DNA of 64,000 bases, from positions 23,035,995-23,099,994 of the forward strand of contig NC_031776.1 of the NCBI RefSeq assembly GCF_001522545.3. The letters run 5' to 3'. Source of the DNA: Parus major. Lineage: Eukaryota > Chordata > Aves > Passeriformes > Paridae. Both the position numbers and the translations under genes were made by a program. Below, one piece after another: positions 12,101 to 22,694 of this stretch. The first letter of the stretch is position 1; every line of letters starts with the position of its first letter. A model generated the notes under the pieces. That model had not been told where the DNA came from. It saw only the letters and a program-made list of their open reading frames with translations, and did no database searches.

Positions 12101-15100
12101 TGGCTCTATTATTACTCGCCTCCTTGCAAAACTTGATGTCGCCTAAAGTCTTTGGCAGAAGATATGAAAGATACTTCACAAAATAAAGCAGGAGGGGGTT
12201 CCCACTGCTACTAGAGAGAGATTCTTGCTAGCTCAGCATTTGCTTTTGTAATGTGCTTTACATAAGGTATGTTACTCTTCTGGCAACACCTCCAGACCTA
12301 AATTTTCTCCTTTGTGCTCGTGTGGATCTGGGGTAAGGGTTCCTCAGGGAAAGGTTCTCACACTTTCTTGCAGAATAACTGCTTCCATATCATATCCCCG
12401 TGTATATTTTTGGGCTCATCCCTGAGTAAGCCTGTACTTTCAAATTTAAGAACCTGTCCTGCACGGGTGTCACCTGAAATTATCTTTTCTCCATGCTGTT
12501 GCTGAATTATTCCATTGAACCATGACTCTGATTGTTGATGCACTTGTTCAAGGTGCTTTTGTACTTTTTTTTACAGTACAAAGAGAAAGACATTAAATGT
12601 GTGAGTGTGAGCCGTCACCTCCTGTGGGGCAGGGATGCTTGGCACATAGGTCTCAGACTGTGCTAAAGCATAGGGGTATTCATCACCCCTGAAATTATTC
12701 ATCATAACTGAAGCGCAAACAGAGGGCCCCAACATGTGAATACTTCAAAAGGATAACCAAAACATTGATCTTTGTTACCTTTTCTGAAGGAAAGTTTTGT
12801 GCTTAAAAAGCAGCACTGGGAGTAAGATTTTAAGGTACTGATTTTTGTCTTACACCTGACTTCCAGTCTTTGAGATATCACACTACATTTCCCCTGAATC
12901 TATAAAAAATGGCAATACCTATAGGTACACTGATTTAACCCAGATCATCAGTCTTCTTTACATCACCAGCCAGCACCTGTCACAAGAATTTCTTAAATTT
13001 AGTCCAAACATTTGGATTAGGCCAGCTGTTCCAGATGTTAAAACCACTGGGTGCTCTAGGAAGAAAACACAACTTAAAAGTTCGTCTGGAGCTCTGTGAT
13101 AGCAGTGAGCAGATGAAGTGGGCTATGAAATAAAGACTCTACTTGAGACCTATCCTTCATGCCAAAAAGGCAAAACTCCTTCTGAGGTGCTGCCAGTGGA
13201 AATTAGAGAAAAACTGCCATCATTTGTTTCAAGTTTTGGAATTGCTGCAACCCTAAGCAAAGATTTCCCATTTGCCACTTTCTTTTTTTCTTTCCAGTTC
13301 CTTGATCTTTTCTTTCTCTACAGCCAAGGATCAACCTCCTTGTCTCATAGTGTCAAGTTCCCATATATTTCCCTATCAAAATCCTTCTGGGACTAGCACA
13401 AGCTCTGTGGTATTGGCACAAACCAGTGGCATACTCCCAGCAGAGCCCAAAACAGACAATAAAATGCCAGGGTACAACATAAATCCTTCCACTCCTCAAG
13501 CAGACTTCACTTCTGATCTTCTCTGAGCTCGTTGTCATTTGCTGTCCAATTTTTTTAATGGAATCTGAGGTCAGGAACTGCATTGTGTCTTTTGGATCAT
13601 ATTACACATGCTTAACTAATTCTAATAAAACCCAGTAACCTAGTTAATTTAGCAGCCCTGAGCTCTATGGGCATGAGGGCAGTAGAAGATCCCATTTTCT
13701 GTTTTATTCGGCAACACAATGCAACAAATATTTTTAACACTCTACCAAGTTTTTACCTTTTTTTAATTATGAAGTGGGGCAATTTAAAGCTTTGTTTGTT
13801 TCAGAGTTATACAGTTTCATTAGGTATGTACTGGACAGAATATGAATGGTTGGTACATTCACAGACAGATCATTGACTTGGGTCACCAAGTTCCTCAAGT
13901 TTATAAACAGTGTCTCTGTAGTAATCTAACGACTGGTCTTATGTCACAATCTTGGACAACTGGAGGCCACCACAACTGGGCAATGTACACCACCATTTAC
14001 ACCACAGCCTATCTCCCACCTGCTCAAATGTACTGTCCCAAATTGATCCAGGACCACACCCAGGCACGTGGTGGGTGTTACGGGTGCCTTCTGCTGTGCA
14101 TCCTCTGTCGTGGGCAGGAGCTGATGGCTGGTGAGCTGACGTACCCTGAAAGCCTTGGACACACATTGCTCAGCAGTCTTTGATGACCTATATCACAGCA
14201 TTTATGGCATCAAGCTGCTCAACACCTGTTTTGACACAAGCCAGCAAGTAAAGCCCTGCTTTTCAAGTAATGCCACTGAATGGAGAAAGGATCCACACCT
14301 GGTCAGGTTGTAGGGATTTCAGATCTCCAGCATCTAGTGCTGATTCAAAAACTCTTCCTACAATACCCCTTTTTGCCCCATGTCCAATTAATGTTTCTGG
14401 TTACCTTTCTTGACTAACCCTTCCTATGATCACAGAACTCCATATGGAAGAGCTAGTGGGTAGAAATTATCGTCTTCCCTGAAGGTTTCTAATGGTGGCT
14501 TTCAAGAGACTTTTCAAATCTCGCACTTAAATGATCCAAGTCCCTCACAAATATCTTGGAACTGTTTTCACCATTTTCTTGCCCACACAAAATCAAGCAG
14601 GAAAGGCTTTGAAACCAGTTGATGAAGTGAAAAAACCCACAGGTTTTCGGATTTCATTGCTAGACTGTATCTGTTTTGAAGTTCTTTTCTCAGGTATGAT
14701 AATATTGCATGTCCTTGATCATACAAATAAAGCTTTTAAAGAGTCTTTGCAGAAAAGACCTGGACTGCATGAGATACAGATGAATCTGTGATACCCAAGA
14801 TGCATTTTGTTGTGTGGAAAGGAGATTTGTAGTGCCTGCCTCCACTTTTTCAGAACAGCAAAGGAAAATGCTGTCTTTTTTGCTACTGGTAAACTGCCTC
14901 AAAATGGGATCCTTAGGACTAAATTAGAAGGACCTTTCCCTCACTTTGCCTGATCTGCACTTTGGCAGGAAAAATGACATGAGATTTCTAAGCAATCTGC
15001 ATCAAATTCTCCATGGGATTCAGTGCATTTGGGGTGGCATTCTTTGGATTATTTCGTTCTGTACCTTGCCAACCCCTCTCTCTGCTGGAAAAAAAGTCTG

Positions 15101-15859
15101 TAAAAGCTACTGCTTCTTTACCTTCGAGCCAAGTCTTGAAGTGCTAAAGTACAACTCCTAGTAACATGGATTACAATAAAATCTGGGTTTCTTTGGTTCA
15201 CTTTCACTGCTAGTTTATAGCACAAATGACCCAAAAGGTTGTTTTGCAATATTAAAGAGGACCAAGTGTCCTGTAAACGTTTTAATACCATGTGAAATTT
15301 GAAAGACTTAACAGCAGAGGCTTAGTAGTAGTGTCTCACAATGCGTGGGCATTTAATGAGTTGCATTTTATGAGTCTGTTTTTCTTGTGGGCAATAAAAG
15401 GATATATGAAAGGGTCAAAGTTAGGAGACTCTAGGACAATGTGTCTTGCCAGGGTTGCATACAACCTACCTAGCAGTTTCCCAAGGGAAGGATGGCTTAG
15501 ATCTGCAGGAATGGAATACCATGGAATATTCTGTGTGATTTTTAAAGGTCTTCAAATAAAAGAGAGTACTGTAGACCTTCTTTTGTGAAATGGAGGTGAA
15601 GAGGAAGCAGAGACAGACATTGGCAGGCATCTGCAACCTGTACAGTTCAGTGCACAAGTGTAATCCCCAGGCAGGCTGCAAGAACCAGGCTCTACTGATG
15701 AGGTCCACACTCCTTTCGTCTCATGACTTTTGTTTTCCACTTTTTTCCCATCAGCGGTAAACATGTGACATGAGATCAAAACTTGTATAGTTACTCCCCA
15801 GGCTGTCACATGAACTTCTAATTAGCTAATTTTTGGCTGTTATTAGCATTGTTGCAGTT
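9189..15859. other. Unannotated unique sequence
   Basis: No gene, CR1 copy or other dispersed repeat is recognised in this 6.7 kb. Open frames reach about 113 codons (13842-14183), but they overlap in several frames on both strands and carry no recognisable motif. An A-rich simple tract at 10083-10142 is listed separately. Intergenic or intronic DNA is the simplest reading. Confidence 0.55.
10083..10142. repeat. A/C-rich low-complexity tract
   Basis: The stretch consists almost entirely of A with interspersed C (AAACCCA- and CAACAA-like units). It is a degenerate simple repeat with no clear unit length. Confidence 0.8.
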
Positions 15860-15906
15860 ATCACAGAGATATCTCTGTGATTCTGGAGGTTCTGGAGGTT
15901 CTGGAG
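15860..15906. repeat. 22-bp perfect palindrome abutting a 9-bp tandem repeat
   Basis: Bases 15860-15881 form a perfect inverted repeat with no spacer (arm atcacagagat). The TTCTGGAGG unit then runs almost three times from 15881 to 15906. The palindrome could extrude as a short cruciform or be a dimeric protein site. The tandem repeat is a slippage product. Confidence 0.85.
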
Positions 15907-16429
15907 ACCTTATCTATGGGCAGCTGAAGTAGAAGTGTCCCAGAAATCCCAGATAGGCAGGTGGTTTCCTAAGTCAGTTTCCATCAGTCCTTACTGAAGG
16001 CAAATTCCTAAAAAATCCATTTGCTTTGCACCTATGAATTCTAACCCAAAGCTTTCTCAATACCAAATTTCCTCAGGAAGATGTTTCCAAAGTGTATTTG
16101 GGAGAACACAACGCAGATTGTGAAAAACAACATACTATTTCTGTACCTCTTGCCTTTTAAATATACTTGTGTAATACCTGAGAAGCTTTTTGATCCCCTT
16201 TTGTTGTCCTTCAGTTTTGGAAAGGGGAAAGCTCTCTTTGTGTATACAAACATTTTGTCTATTTTTAAGTTAATCTAATGTGCTTTCTTTTGTTATTAAA
16301 ACCAAAACACTTAGAAATACCTGGAATGTGGAGCTATGACAAGCCATGCAAAAGGCATGGATTGTCATTCCAGACACCCTTCTCCTCCTGTCAGTCAGTG
16401 CCCCACGCCTTTTGCACAGCCACATACTG

Positions 16430-17050
16430 CAATGTGCACGCTATCGCCATCCGCGGTGTCTTTAAACATGCACTGAATAAACATCATGACAGCATTAGGC
16501 TTATTGACTGCCGACTCTTGGCAGCAGCCCCATGGCTTGTGGGGAGTGGAGAATGTGTAGCTGGATTGGAGCAGTGGCCCTTGGCTCTTGAGGGACCAGC
16601 CCTCACCACTGCTGACCCTGGCTGCGCCTTGCCGAGCAGCAGATGCTCCGCGAGTGCCTCCCAGCCACCAGCGGGTGGGCGATGACTAACTGGGACATCT
16701 CCCTTTTTCCAGGACCAGCCCCTCCTCGCCGGTGACGAGCCCACTGCGCTGGGGCTGCTGCCCCCGGCGTTCCCTGCCTCTCCGGCTGAAAGCAGCTGGA
16801 CTTTGCCAAACCCCAGATTCATGTGGTTTGGCACCCTCTGTTCATCAGGAGCAGGAGCCCCATCCAACACATACTGCTGTATACAAGTCAAGCGGCAGCC
16901 ACAGCGAGGACTGGGACAGGAGCTGGCCCACAAGCTCCTCTTTAAGCTTTAGGAGGTGGGTTAGTAGCCGCAGGGACAGGGTGACGGGAATGCAGTGTGC
17001 TGGGAGAAACAAGCCAAGCATTCGCCTGAAAAGGAAGGGAGACAGCGGGA
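16430..17050. promoter_or_regulatory. CpG- and GC-enriched patch, possible promoter or enhancer
   Basis: By eye I count about 24 CpGs in roughly 620 bases, against almost none per equal length in the flanks, with G+C clearly above the surroundings. The clusters are near 16440-16460, 16625-16690 and 16725-16795. Observed/expected CpG is about one half by my rough count, below a strict CpG-island threshold. Long open frames occur on both strands here (16278-16685, 16732-17172 plus; 16484-16933 minus), as expected from GC richness rather than coding. No TATA box or recognised first exon was found. Confidence 0.35.
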
Positions 17051-18252
17051 GTTTTACAAGCTGTGAGGGAGGTAGGGAAGAGGCCAATAGAACAACTATG
17101 ATGTATTTTAAATACTCATTTCTACCAAAATATGTCACCTCCCCCTTTCCCTGTTTGCAGCCTTTGTTTTAAAGGCTGGAATGATAACCTCTGTGCCTGC
17201 TACTAAAGAAGACAGTGACCAGCTTTTTCTTCAGCCCTCAGCATGACCCGTAAGCAAGTGTGCATGGGAACAGAGCAAGAGGGCTGGGAGAGGACAGACA
17301 GCTGCCTGAATTGTCCTTCTGAGCCACTCCTGCCAGGATGTGGTGCAACATCTTATTTTTCTTTCATTGCTGCCATCTATTACAGGAAATCTGTTCATTA
17401 AATGTCTTCAGTGAAGCCTAAGGATGCAAGGGATGGTAATACCGAGCAGGGGTCTGTCCCCATGGATTGAGCCACAACATTGGCTCAGCAGCTTCCAGGG
17501 ATCCTTCAGCCCTTTTGAGAACCACAAACCCTGCAAACACCATGTGGTGGAGGCTGGGGTGGGGAAGTGTCAGCGCCGAGGGAAGGAGGTAGGGTTGGGA
17601 AGAAGTGAGTTGCAGCATTCACACACCCCTAGAAGCTGGAGCTTTCTCAGCAGCAAAAAGAGTCAGCTTCTGCCTCCACCCCAGCCCAGCAAGGCTGTGG
17701 GAAGCACAGCCAGCTTGTTTCCTGTAAACAGGCTCTTTTTCCCAAAGCCATGGCAGTAAGACAAGCCACTGAAACACAAGTGTGTCCAAGATTGGGACAG
17801 GTGCCACTGCTGGTGAGGGGTTGAAAGGCTGCACTTCTCTCCATCCTTCTCCAGCATCCTTCTTTTCCCATGTTGTCACCCACTTTGCCCTGCACATTAG
17901 CTGTTCTCCTTTCTTTTCCCTTCCCACATGCATCCTTCCCAGTTCTCATCACGGGAGGGATCTCTGCAGCTGGAACTTTATGGTAAAATCAGAGTCTGCT
18001 CCCAGCTGACATTCAGGACCTCTGTGTTACGATAGCTAAACCTGAGTTAGTCTTTTCTTAGTCCCTCTCCATTTTTGGAATGAGGTGGAGGGTTATGTGG
18101 CTGTACATATTTCATGCCATGCTAAAACTTGGCAGATAAATTTGCTTCTGAGGAATATTTTTAAGAAGGAGCAAACATAGAATTACCAGGGCCAAGCAAA
18201 CCCTCCTGCCCATGCACATTCTCTTTAGCTTTTCCCAGCTTTAGTCTGACAG
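17051..18252. other. Unannotated unique sequence
   Basis: No recognised gene or repeat. A pyrimidine-rich acceptor-like site before 17161 leads into a short open segment ending in TGA just upstream of a GTAAGC site at 17251. I consider this too short to call. Confidence 0.5.
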
Positions 18253-18435
18253 TGTGCTCAAGCTGTGTCATTGGAGGAAAGAAGAGATGATGCCAAAGTC
18301 ATGGTAATGATCCCTCTAGTCCCATATGCAGCTCCCAGCTCGGTATCAGTGAGTGATTTGGGACCACTAGCTGATATCAGTTCCTATGATTTTTCACACC
18401 TTCTTAAGTCAATCTCAGCTGAAAACATGAACCAG
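18253..18435 (+). CDS. Candidate internal exon, plus strand, unrecognised product
   Basis: The 183-base segment is exactly 61 codons in one open frame. It follows an acceptor (ctttagtctgacag, ending at 18252) and ends at CAG before a GTGAAT donor at 18436. The in-frame codon just upstream of the acceptor is a stop, so the frame opens only at the proposed splice site. The peptide begins CAQAVSLEERRDDAKVMVMI, continues through a proline/serine-rich centre (PLVPYAAPSSVSVSDLGPLA), and ends in a polar ENMNQ. No domain is recognised. Both signals are acceptable rather than strong. It could equally be a fortuitous open frame. Confidence 0.2.
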
Positions 18436-19115
18436 GTGAATTTGCCTTAGATACTAGCCATGACCCACAGCTCAGGCATTTCTGTTTCAAAGGACATGCA
18501 GGTTCTCAATTCCTGTGATAGCTGCTGTTTTCCTTAAATCCTCAGCCCCTGACCCCCTCAATGTTAGCAGATAGTCTCTGGATTTTTTTTTCATTATAAA
18601 CTAGGCATACACACAAACATCAGAACTCTTGTTAAAAGCCTGATGACGTGAACAAAAAGGATTCAAATATCAAAGTGCCAGCAAACATATCTTGTATAAG
18701 CTCATTTCCGAAATGTTTCTTTTTCTGTTGTATCTTGTGATTTTTTTTCTTGCCTGTCTCATGGCAATTAATCACTTACTACTTGGCAACATTAGGAAGA
18801 TGATGAGCTGGCAGGAATACTGGTGAATTCCCCAGTAGAATGACATAGAGCCTTTGTTTCCCACCAAAACCTAAACTGGGGATATGTGGTAACATTACAT
18901 CCTGTAACTTTGCAATACTGAACAAGGTGTTTGAAGCCAGCCAATGTCAGGGTGTAAGAAAAAATAAAACAGGCTCATCCTCTAGTCTGCCTGCAAGGCA
19001 TTCACGGATTATTGAATTTTTACCTTGTTCTGTACATACATGGTTGGTAAAATAGAGGCAGGTCTTCCTTTCTTGCTTAGAAACCAGAATATAGGTGGGA
19101 AATAACCACACAGAC
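18436..19115. other. Unannotated AT-rich unique sequence
   Basis: Nothing recognisable is present between the candidate exon and the poly-A tract. Confidence 0.5.
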
Positions 19116-19189
19116 AAAAAAAAAAAAAAAAAAAACCCCCAAAAAAAAAAAAAAACCCAAAACACAACAAAAAAAAAAAAAAAAAAAAA
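19116..19189. repeat. Compound poly-A/(A)nC low-complexity tract
   Basis: Three adenine runs of about 15-22 bases are separated by short C-containing spacers. It may be a decayed poly-A tail or a simple repeat. I found no retrotransposed gene or SINE body on its 5' side. Predicted lysine/phenylalanine-only peptides across it are artefacts. Confidence 0.85.
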
Positions 19190-20232
19190 CTCAACCAACC
19201 ATACAGAATATGTGTTTGTTGTATTGATTAAAACTATTTTTTTTTTTTTTTCTGGTGAATCTAAATTCTGCTCTTGGATGTCAGTAGCTAGCAATTTTTG
19301 AATGATGTTTTCTCTCTCTGGACTAACTGGGCTTCCAAACTCATGAAGAGGTATGTGTCATCTCCCAGGTCCCTGGGTCCATACTTTCCTTCTCTGGCCA
19401 AAAAGTCCCCTAATTTCCATTGCTTAGGAGAATTAAGCAGTACGTCACCATGGCAATGCAGAGTTGTACCTGTTTTTAAAATACATAAGCACTTAATACT
19501 AAACCTTTCCAAGTCAAAGCTTGTCATGATATCCTCAGCTCTCTCCCTTGTTGACAGATACTGGGTGTGAAATACATTTCAATATGACTTGAGCACCAAA
19601 AATAATTATCAGAACATGGTCAAAAGGCCCTCCTGGGGGCAAACTGAGTAGTGATCAGTGAGGAGCAACCAAGACACACCCAGGCTCAGAAGAGGCCAAG
19701 AAACCCAGCCCTTAGATGTGGGTGACTCACTGCAAGGTAAAGTTATTTTAAGATCAAGCCTGAAACCATTAGAGGTGGAAAATGCAACCTTGAAAAATGA
19801 AGTCAGTGGGAAAATCCAAATGTCCACAGTCTGTTGTCAGAGGCTGATGACCAATAGGGTGCTAAGTCTTCCCTGAGAGCAGCAGATCACCACTCCTGGA
19901 AAGCAAACAGCAAGGAAAGAGATACAGAAACATCTGGAAGACTTCATAAAACACCCCAAGTAAAATAAAAGCCACCTCTTGCTCTAATTGAGGAAAGAGT
20001 ATAAACAGGCTGAGTTTCTTCCCCATCCTGTACCATCCTTTCCTATGCCATCCTTTCCTTTAGAAGGACCACTTGAGCAAGTTAATTCCTTCTTTCCTAT
20101 TTTATCATCTGGCATGGATCTGGGGCCTTCCCTTAGCAGAGCTTTGTTTGAGAGGATGTCTCATATCCAGTGCCTTGGAGGTCCTCCAGGTAGCTCTTTG
20201 CTTTGCCTTTCATCAGGGACTACACAGAATAC

Positions 20233-20273
20233 CACAGTTTAATCTGGGTCAGCACTGAACACATTAAACTGTG
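20233..20273. repeat. Inverted repeat: 11-bp arms, 19-base loop
   Basis: Arms cacagtttaat (20233-20243) and attaaactgtg (20263-20273) are perfectly complementary. The hairpin is too short to be a pre-microRNA without extension, and no extended pairing was seen. Confidence 0.7.
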
Positions 20274-21577
20274 AGTGTCCCTTAATATGTTTTCTTCCAA
20301 TTAAAAAATTGGGGCTTACTGCTTGTGAGGATTTCAGGGCTTTCACTGAACAAAGAATTCAGCATCCTAACATATATTTCTTCAAGACTATATTTACTTC
20401 ATACTCATCTAGAATGTCAGGCTGCTGTATTGCCTGCTCCTGTGGAATTTTGTGAAGTTAATGATGATGATTTTTTGCTGGTGGTTGTTTTTGAGGTTCT
20501 TTTTTCCTGTATTCCTAAGAGCAGATGACACTTTGCAGGAAGGATGACAATTTTGTTTGTTTGTTTTATTCTTTTATTTTAATTTTGAACGCCACAGTCC
20601 ACTACTGGAAATTCTGGATGCTAAAATAACTCTCCCTATGCTCTCACACTATGAATCCAAAACCAAAACCCATGACTGGGAAAACTCCAGATGTGATATG
20701 GGCCTCTGAGACTGAAAATAAGCAGTCAAAGTGTTGACTGGAAAAAGCCCTCCTCCCGCCTTGCATCCCTGAGTCACTAAGCCAGATGGGCTGGCTTAAT
20801 GTACAGAAGCTGCTGATTATCAAACCAGTGCTGTCAAGGTGGGCTGTTGAGAAGGAGGACAAAGTCTGTTTGTGTGCTGCCTTTTTAAGTATTTGGAGTT
20901 CCTTTCATACCTGTGCTGCTTTCTGCCATGAGATAGAGCAGAACCCTTTTGAAGATGCTCTACAGCCAGCTAACACATAATGAAAATTGTTACCAGCTCT
21001 GCAGCAGTACTGTATAAACTAATCTCATAAACAAATAACTCAAACTCATCCCCACACCACCACTGAAAAGCACTGCAAAGTAACCTCCATCACTCTTTCT
21101 GTCCCTCTGAAATGCAATCAAGAACACCATGAGGGCTGTAATGTACAGGCCGTGAGAAAACCCGTGTCTGGACCATTACAATTAAAATCCTGAATAAGAG
21201 CTGAAAGACTTGGCCTTTGAAAGGCATACTGGCTCTGGTTTGGAATGGCTTCATCTCTAAATAAGAATTGTCCGTGCCTGGCAGTATGTACAAATATACT
21301 GTTCTGACTCAGGAGGCAGGAAAATAGCAGGAAATTACTGTTTGAAAATTGGACCATAAATTCAGATATGGCTGTTCTGATCCTGGCATGATTTGTTACA
21401 AGTAAATCAATGTATTTTTGGCAGAGATCATGAAGCAAACAAACAAAAAGAAAGAGCAAGAGGGAGAGAAAAGTAGAGAGTAGAAATAAGAGTTTTATAG
21501 AGAAAACTAAAAAGGGAAATGCCAGTTTGTGTTAACTGCATCACAGACATCCAGTCACTGGTACTCCAGCCTATTGA

Positions 21578-21595
21578 CGAAGGCATATGCCTTCG
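21578..21595. repeat. 18-bp perfect palindrome
   Basis: The sequence cgaaggcatatgccttcg equals its own reverse complement. It contains CATATG, an E-box-like core. The flanking text (gaatcctggttctgcatctg, near 21652) faintly recalls the MIR core, so this may be a remnant inside an old SINE. Confidence 0.85.
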
Positions 21596-22667
21596 GGCAT
21601 ATTCAGCACAGTCAGGTGGAAGGAGCTTGGCACAGAGGCTCTAGAGACTTGAATCCTGGTTCTGCATCTGGTCAGAAATGCCATTTTGCAGCTGTCCCTG
21701 CCCTTGGCATTTTTCCTACCTTACCTCTACTTGAAGGGCAGTATCTGGGGCAATCTGGGGAAAGGAACAAAGCTACCTCCAGGACCAGAAAGCTGTACAT
21801 GAAGAAGAGGCTGTGCCTCTGATGCTGTGGCTCAGGGAAGCAATGCCTGATGCCAAGCACAGGGGTGCAAAGGCTTACAACAGGGAGTGAGTCACTGGGA
21901 CATGGAAAAGGGGTCAGGAGCCGAGCAGCAGGCCTAGGATTCATGTGTGCACGGGCAACCAGGTGTGAAGCATCTGTAACTGAGGGCCTGGTGCCACAAC
22001 CAAAAACAGGCAAATCCCAGTACCAGAGGAATAAGGGTATCTAGACTAAACAGTGCCAGAGGTGCACTGCTCTGCTCACTCTGCTCCCGTTCTAAAGCCC
22101 CCCTCATCAGCTCACCAGTTGTATCTCAACAGGAAACAACCCTGTGGCAGGTCAGTACGGTGCGGGTATGTTATGACAGCTGGAGAGGAACTTCCTGAAA
22201 GCTCCATTTTGCTGGATGTAACTGGAAAGGCTGAGATTAGGAAATCCCCATTTATAGTCCCTGCATCTCCATGCTGAATACCACAACAGGAAAGCAAAGT
22301 GCCACTTAAGAAAATGTCCCAGATCTGGGAGGGGACTTGGCAGAGTAAATGTTTCTGAAGATCAGATTCCAGAAATCTGTTTAAAGTCCTAGAAGAAATA
22401 TCCAGTTCTGCTGATGTGCATCATGAAAAAGTACCTTGTGTCACCCAGAGGGGTGGGGAACACAAAGGAAAAGCCTAGAATATGATTCATTTGGCACTCT
22501 CCTCATTTCCTCTGTTGGAGCCCCACTAAAACCTGTGCAGCAGGCAGTGCTCTATGCCTGCCTCTGGTCCCGTCACAACTGACCTCCAGGAGCAGTGCAC
22601 TTCCTGGCCTGCTGCAACACAGCCTGCAGGGGAAGATGATGGAGCTGCCCTGATCCACAGCAAGGAA

Positions 22668-22694
22668 ATACCTAGACCACCTAGGTCTAGGTAT
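22668..22694. repeat. Inverted repeat: 11-bp arms, 5-base loop
   Basis: Arms atacctagacc and ggtctaggtat are perfectly complementary around a five-base spacer. It may be a small structured site or chance. Confidence 0.75.

Noticed and set aside
13842..14183. 113-codon plus-strand open frame with several overlapping frames
   Set aside because: Four overlapping frames on both strands are open, with no similarity recognised.
16278..17172. Four long open frames on both strands
   Set aside because: GC enrichment lowers stop density on both strands; no domain or splice support was seen.
17161..17250. Short terminal-exon-like segment (FVLKAGMITSVPATKEDSDQ)
   Set aside because: Fewer than 30 codons, and its stop lies just before a donor-like GTAAGC, so neither internal nor terminal exon structure fits well.
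18947..19301. Open frames with phenylalanine or lysine runs
   Set aside because: They cross the poly-A compound tract and have no other content.
21600..21720. Possible second MIR fragment (gaatcctggttctgcatctg)
   Set aside because: Only one short block resembles the MIR core; the flanking blocks expected on either side are absent.
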